Positions 17,073 to 20,770 of a DNA stretch of 20,770 nucleotides are shown one piece after another. The DNA is from Plantago elongata. Taxonomy: Eukaryota; Streptophyta; Magnoliopsida; Lamiales; Plantaginaceae. The translations under genes and the position numbers were made by a program. Numbering within the stretch: the first letter of the stretch is position 1; each line of letters opens with the position of its first letter. The DNA is taken from NCBI GenBank assembly GCA_036897095.1, contig JAYMSP010003175.1:1-20770 (forward strand). Direction: 5' to 3'. The notes below the pieces were generated by a model. That model did no database searches, was not told the DNA's origin, and worked only from the letters and a program-made list of their open reading frames with translations.

Positions 17073-17401
17073 AACGTATTCTCTCAACTGCGCTTCGTTC
17101 AATGAGTCGAACCCTTGAATCGGGTACTTGGCTTGATTTTTCCATTTTCAAAGAACGTCGATTTCTTCTCTGATTTTCCGATTCTTATCATTGTAGAAAT
17201 CAGACAGAGAGTAAGTTTTTTTCTCAGGTTGGTTGTTGGACTTGTACACGTAAAGTCGATGAGTTGACGCACCTTTTCATGATTGTGAGGCCATACTTCA
17301 GGTTTTGAGATTGTAGCATTCATGTTTATTATCCCCTTGAACTGAGTTTCCATTCTTTCTTAAACAAAGATGGTTCTAAAGACTTTCAACATCCTCTTCA
17401 T

Positions 17402-18650
17402 TAAACATATTAAACATGATAGGAGTGACTGAAACATAAAGAAACTAAAGCAGAAGGTGCATATTTAGATGAGTGAAGATAGTGGTATATTAACTTCCAG
17501 TACTAAAATATATTTTTCATCATCTACAAACAATCCATATACTATTAAAGCTTACTGTTGAGAATCTGATTAACAAAGACAATACTCTGCAAACGAATTA
17601 TTGAGAATTAGATTAGTTACGATACTCTGCAAATGAATTGATTGAGAAAAAATGTAATTCACAATTGAAAACTTTCACTTGCAGAGTTGTTCATCGTTGA
17701 AGAATTGTGCAAGGTGGAGAATGAAACTTACTCGGAAAAAACCCTAGTTATTCTGCATAGTGTAAATTATTTTAGGAATGTAATAATGCATTTTATTCTG
17801 CCAATGTAAATGTATTGTCTTAGTTTTGAGATTTCCAAGTTTGTTCCACTATTAACTGAAAATTGTATACTGTAATTATTTTCTTCCCATATTTGTAAAC
17901 ATGACATCTAATTTAGTCTATAATAGTCTATAATATGAAGAAATTTATGTGTTGCGAAATAATAATTTCGAATTTTTAATGTGAACTTCAGTTTTTGGGG
18001 AATAATAACTATTTAAGTCTGCCACATAGACATTCAACAACCAATAGGAATGTTGAATAATTCCACCTCATTGATGACGTGTGATGCCTTTAGAATTGAG
18101 GAATGATTTTTCTTTTAATACTAGTACAAATCTATGGCGATGCCAAGACATAGTTACTTTCAATAATAAATAAAATTTACAAATTAAACAACATCAATCA
18201 TTATCCATCATCCAAGGTTTTATATAACATAGTCTGGTTTTATGGTTACTATAAATAGTGTAAATTACGATTCATCATGTTAGATTTCCTTTGAAATTGG
18301 TAGGATTTAAGTTGAACTCGTTCAAGACCCCGCAGTTAGATAACATATGCTCCACCCGTTCAAAATATACATGATATTTTTTTATAAAATAAATTGTATC
18401 ACTCAAACTCGAACCATATACACACTTTATATGGTTGGTCACAAAACCCCGAAGTAGTATGTGGGTTCCCAAAGAAAAACATATAAAAATTGATCTCTTT
18501 GTTCCAAATTTAACATCCGCATTCCATTTTAAAACATCTCAATATCAACTTCAAATAACTTAAATGAAAGATCTATTTCCTTCTTTATATACCATCTATC
18601 ATATCTTTTCACGATCTCTCGTAGTTTATTCAATCTATTTCACAGTTTAT
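17402..18650. other. Intergenic spacer, no gene recognised
   Basis: AT-rich DNA upstream of the MADS pseudogene. Its former promoter should lie here, but no clear TATA/leader arrangement is visible. The small tandem duplication at 17558-17650 is listed separately. A 65-codon minus-strand open stretch at 18275-18472 shows no domain. Confidence 0.45.
17558..17650. repeat. Tandem duplication, unit about 42 bp, two and a bit copies
   Basis: TTGAGAATCTGATTA and TTGAGAATTAGATTA start units at 17558 and 17601. Each unit continues to ATACTCTGCAAAYGAATT, and a third TTGAGAA start follows at 17642. The two full copies are alike but not identical. Confidence 0.8.
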
Positions 18651-18967
18651 TACTCTCTCAATCCCAACTTCATCTTCCCGTATTCCATTTTGATCATTTG
18701 GTCCGTCCCAACTTTATCTTCCCATACGTTAAATGGTAAAATATCTCTCTTACTTTATTTATTGTTTCCCTACTTTATCACCATATCTCTCCTACTTTTG
18801 GAACCAAAAACTTGTATTCCATGCCAAACAGTTAAGTACACAACCGATCTGAAGATCCAGGTAAATCAAAATAAACAGAAAATTTTATCACCTTCTCTCA
18901 TACTTTATTCAGTTTTCTCTAAACTTGTGCCCGGTGTCACGAAAATTTCAACTTGAGATGGGGGGAG

Positions 18968-18969
<2 letters not shown>
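18651..18969. mobile_element. Stowaway-type (Tc1/mariner) MITE, about 319 bp
   Basis: The left end TACTCTCTCAATCCCAACTT is matched by the reverse complement of the right end, TACTCCCCCCATCTCAAGTT, agreeing at 14 of 20 positions. TA at both ends fits the TA target site of Stowaway elements, whose termini read CTCCCTCCGTCCC. Inside, the word TCCCAACTTYATCTTCCC occurs twice (about 18662 and 18705). Open frames across it are not protein-like. Confidence 0.65.

Positions 18970-19011
<42 letters not shown>
18968..19011. repeat. (TA)n microsatellite, about 21 repeats
   Basis: A TA dinucleotide run with a single phase slip near its start, beginning exactly at the TA that ends the Stowaway-type MITE. 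Confidence 0.95.
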
Positions 19012-19014
<3 letters not shown>

Positions 19015-20770
19015 TGGGTCCACATAAAGTTGAATATGGTTTGGACAAAATATTTTTTTGCAGACATAATTTTACATGTTATGATAATTTTCTTTGCACC
19101 CAACCTGCACACCCCTCTCTGAAAAATGAATTTATTACTAACTTAATTATAAAATATTGGTCGGGTCTTGTTTTAAGAAGGTATGTAACTGGTTCGAGTA
19201 TATCTCTAATCCGGGCCTGAACTTTTATTATTTCGATTGGATTCAAATTTGGGTTGTATGGAACCCGACGCGTTGAACATTAAAATGATGGAATACACCG
19301 TGTAGTATAATATAGATAGCCATGACCTCAACTATTTTTCGAATCTTATTAATTGTCCTGACTTAGTGAACATGTGTAGAAAAATCTACGTGTTAGAATC
19401 TATAATATGAATAGTATACCTTTATATACATATTATGTGATATTTAATATCCTATTGCATATATTTTTTCCAACTAAAGTAATTACATTAAGAAGTATAA
19501 AGCAATACCCATTAAATCGAACTTCTGACATAGAATACAGACTAAAACAACTTTAAATGTTGTAGAGTTGTATTAGTTGCATCCTTGTAAATTTTAATTA
19601 GCTCATACCAACTCCAGTGGAGTTCAAGGAATTGAATTGGCAGTCTGACACGTTCTAATTAGCTCCAACGGAGTTTCACTTGGTGTGAGAGTTGACACAA
19701 TTTCTAATATTTAAAATCGATGTAAGTCTTATTTTTTCTTTTATTTTAAATGAAAATGAAATATAAAAATTAATGAAAAGATGAAGTTTAAAAGAAATGA
19801 AAAGGGAAAAACTGAATAGAGCATGAACATTGGAGTATAATGGTTGTTGAAAGTGTAAGGTGAATGAAATGTTGATGTGGAAGAGCTATGTTTATTTGAG
19901 TGGGTGTGACCATTGGAGATGGTCCCAGTACATAGTTAGTATATAATCTACTATATCAACATTCATTTAATTTAATTTTGTTGGAGATGTATACTAAAAC
20001 TTATTTTTGTGATAACTATGACTTAAATATGGATGTTATTTTGTATTTTGAACACTTATCTTATGCTTGTGCCATATAAATTGCTTTATGCAGCTTTGTT
20101 TTGGGGCTTGAGGTGTACCATTTATTAAAAATATGTATCATATACTATTTAATGGGTCTGGTACGGGTGCATGACCCGATATAAAGTTTATCTTATATCA
20201 ACCCGTCGAGTCTTTATCAGGTTTGTCGGATTCAAACTTGAAAAATATATTTGTCATCATTAGTCGTACCATAATTGTTTACTTTAGTATCTTATATTTA
20301 CTTTTAGGTCGTAGTTGATTATAAAATACATTTAGTAGACTTGGGTCAGTCAAACTTTATAAATTTGTTTGGTCAGTGTTTAGGCTCGCATTCCTAATTG
20401 TGCGATTGATTAATCTAGTAGAAATTGACCGGACAACACAAATCTTGTTTATCTAAACTGGAAGTGTCTCAATTTAATATACTTTTTTTCCTTCATTTCT
20501 TGACACCTTCTTTTTTTTTATTTTATAAATTCAATATTTATTCAAATTATCATCAAATAGTCCCTCAATCATTATTATAAATTAAATGACACTGGACCAC
20601 AAACACTTGGCTAACTCAACTTCTCATCAGGCACATGATATAGAGAAAAGCAACAATGTCTCAAAATTCAGGGAGACCGTACATGGATTTGCAACTTAAA
20701 ATTTTCCATTTTCAAAATTTAAAACATACTTCATAATAATATTGAAATTGTGACAAATGTAATCATTTAT
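19012..20770. other. AT-rich intergenic spacer, no gene recognised
   Basis: No domain-bearing ORF or RNA gene seen. Short palindromic words occur, for example CCAACTCCAGTGGAGTT near 19610. The words ACCATTGGAGATGGTC near 19910 and ATGAACATTGGAGTATAATG near 19825 resemble MITE termini, but I could not pair the ends convincingly. A GGGTGCATGACCCG hairpin lies near 20165. Confidence 0.45.

Larger units (their letters stand above)
14825..17401 (-). pseudogene. Type I (M-beta-like) MADS-box gene, interrupted and decayed
   Basis: Read on the minus strand, 17320-17250 gives ISKPEVWPHNHEKVRQLIDF. A frame change near 17245 leads into KKTYSLSDFYNDKNRKIREE, then an in-frame TGA (17148-17150), then KWKNQAKYPIQGFDSLNEAQ and LREYVA. 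After a 2-kb insertion the frame resumes as LLGDKVKRIKSRIHELKRK and runs to a stop at 14825-14827. The order PE-WP, SLSDFY-DK-RKI-EE, AKYP, L-EAQLREY, then a K-I-R-helix is what I know from type I MADS proteins of the AGL75/AGL47 kind, which act in female gametophyte and endosperm. The N-terminal MADS domain is not recognisable upstream of about 17330. A possible Met lies at 17399-17401, but the region is degraded. The TGA replaces an expected Arg (CGA to TGA, a CpG transition). Non-functional; family call fairly, not fully, sure. Confidence 0.6.

Noticed and set aside
1-20770. CRISPR array, bacterial operon, rRNA or viral genome
   Set aside because: There are no regularly spaced identical repeats with unique spacers, no ribosomal sequence and no prokaryotic gene arrangement. 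The intron-rich gene and transposon ends are those of a plant nucleus.

Overview
This window is nuclear DNA from a flowering plant. The signs are strong AT-richness, GT-AG introns, a TATA/pyrimidine-patch promoter, plant-type transposon ends (CACTA, Stowaway, hAT-like MITE, Ty1/copia, short-LTR elements, tRNA-derived SINEs) and a plant-only transcription factor gene. The repeat flavour suggests a eudicot, perhaps an asterid of the Lamiales type, but I cannot fix the species.

Layout. Positions 1-7300 are gene-poor: AT-rich spacer, a CG-rich minisatellite (1628-2003), two G-box palindromes (2631-2640, 2801-2806), a complete non-autonomous CACTA element (3540-4432) carrying a 103-codon ORF with a signal-peptide-like start, two related SINE copies (5709 and 6558) and a degenerate ~100-bp tandem repeat between them. 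Positions about 7350-14480 hold the only gene that looks intact. It is a plus-strand bHLH gene of the BIM1 (BES1-interacting Myc-like) family: a spliced 5' leader, 11 coding exons and about 557 codons. BIM1 proteins partner BES1/BZR-type factors on E-box promoters in brassinosteroid signalling. Its 2.75-kb second coding intron contains a MITE, a Stowaway-like end, a 23-C run and a GC-rich patch. The first three coding introns have tandem NAGNAG-type acceptors, and the intron that splits the bHLH basic region has a GC donor.

Positions 14825-17401 (minus strand, convergent with BIM1) are a decayed type I, probably M-beta, MADS-box gene. It is interrupted by a single 2,021-bp insertion (15047-17067) flanked by a 5-bp target-site duplication with one mismatch. 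Removing the insertion and one duplication restores the MADS reading frame across the junction. The insertion is unusual: its two ends are copies of the same short LTR in inverted, not direct, orientation. A primer-binding-site-like sequence follows the left copy, and the middle is a broken Ty1/copia gag-protease-integrase segment without reverse transcriptase. This is the most distinctive structure in the window.

Positions 17402-20770 contain no gene I can support. They hold a short tandem duplication, a Stowaway-type MITE (18651-18969) that runs straight into a (TA)n microsatellite, and AT-rich spacer.
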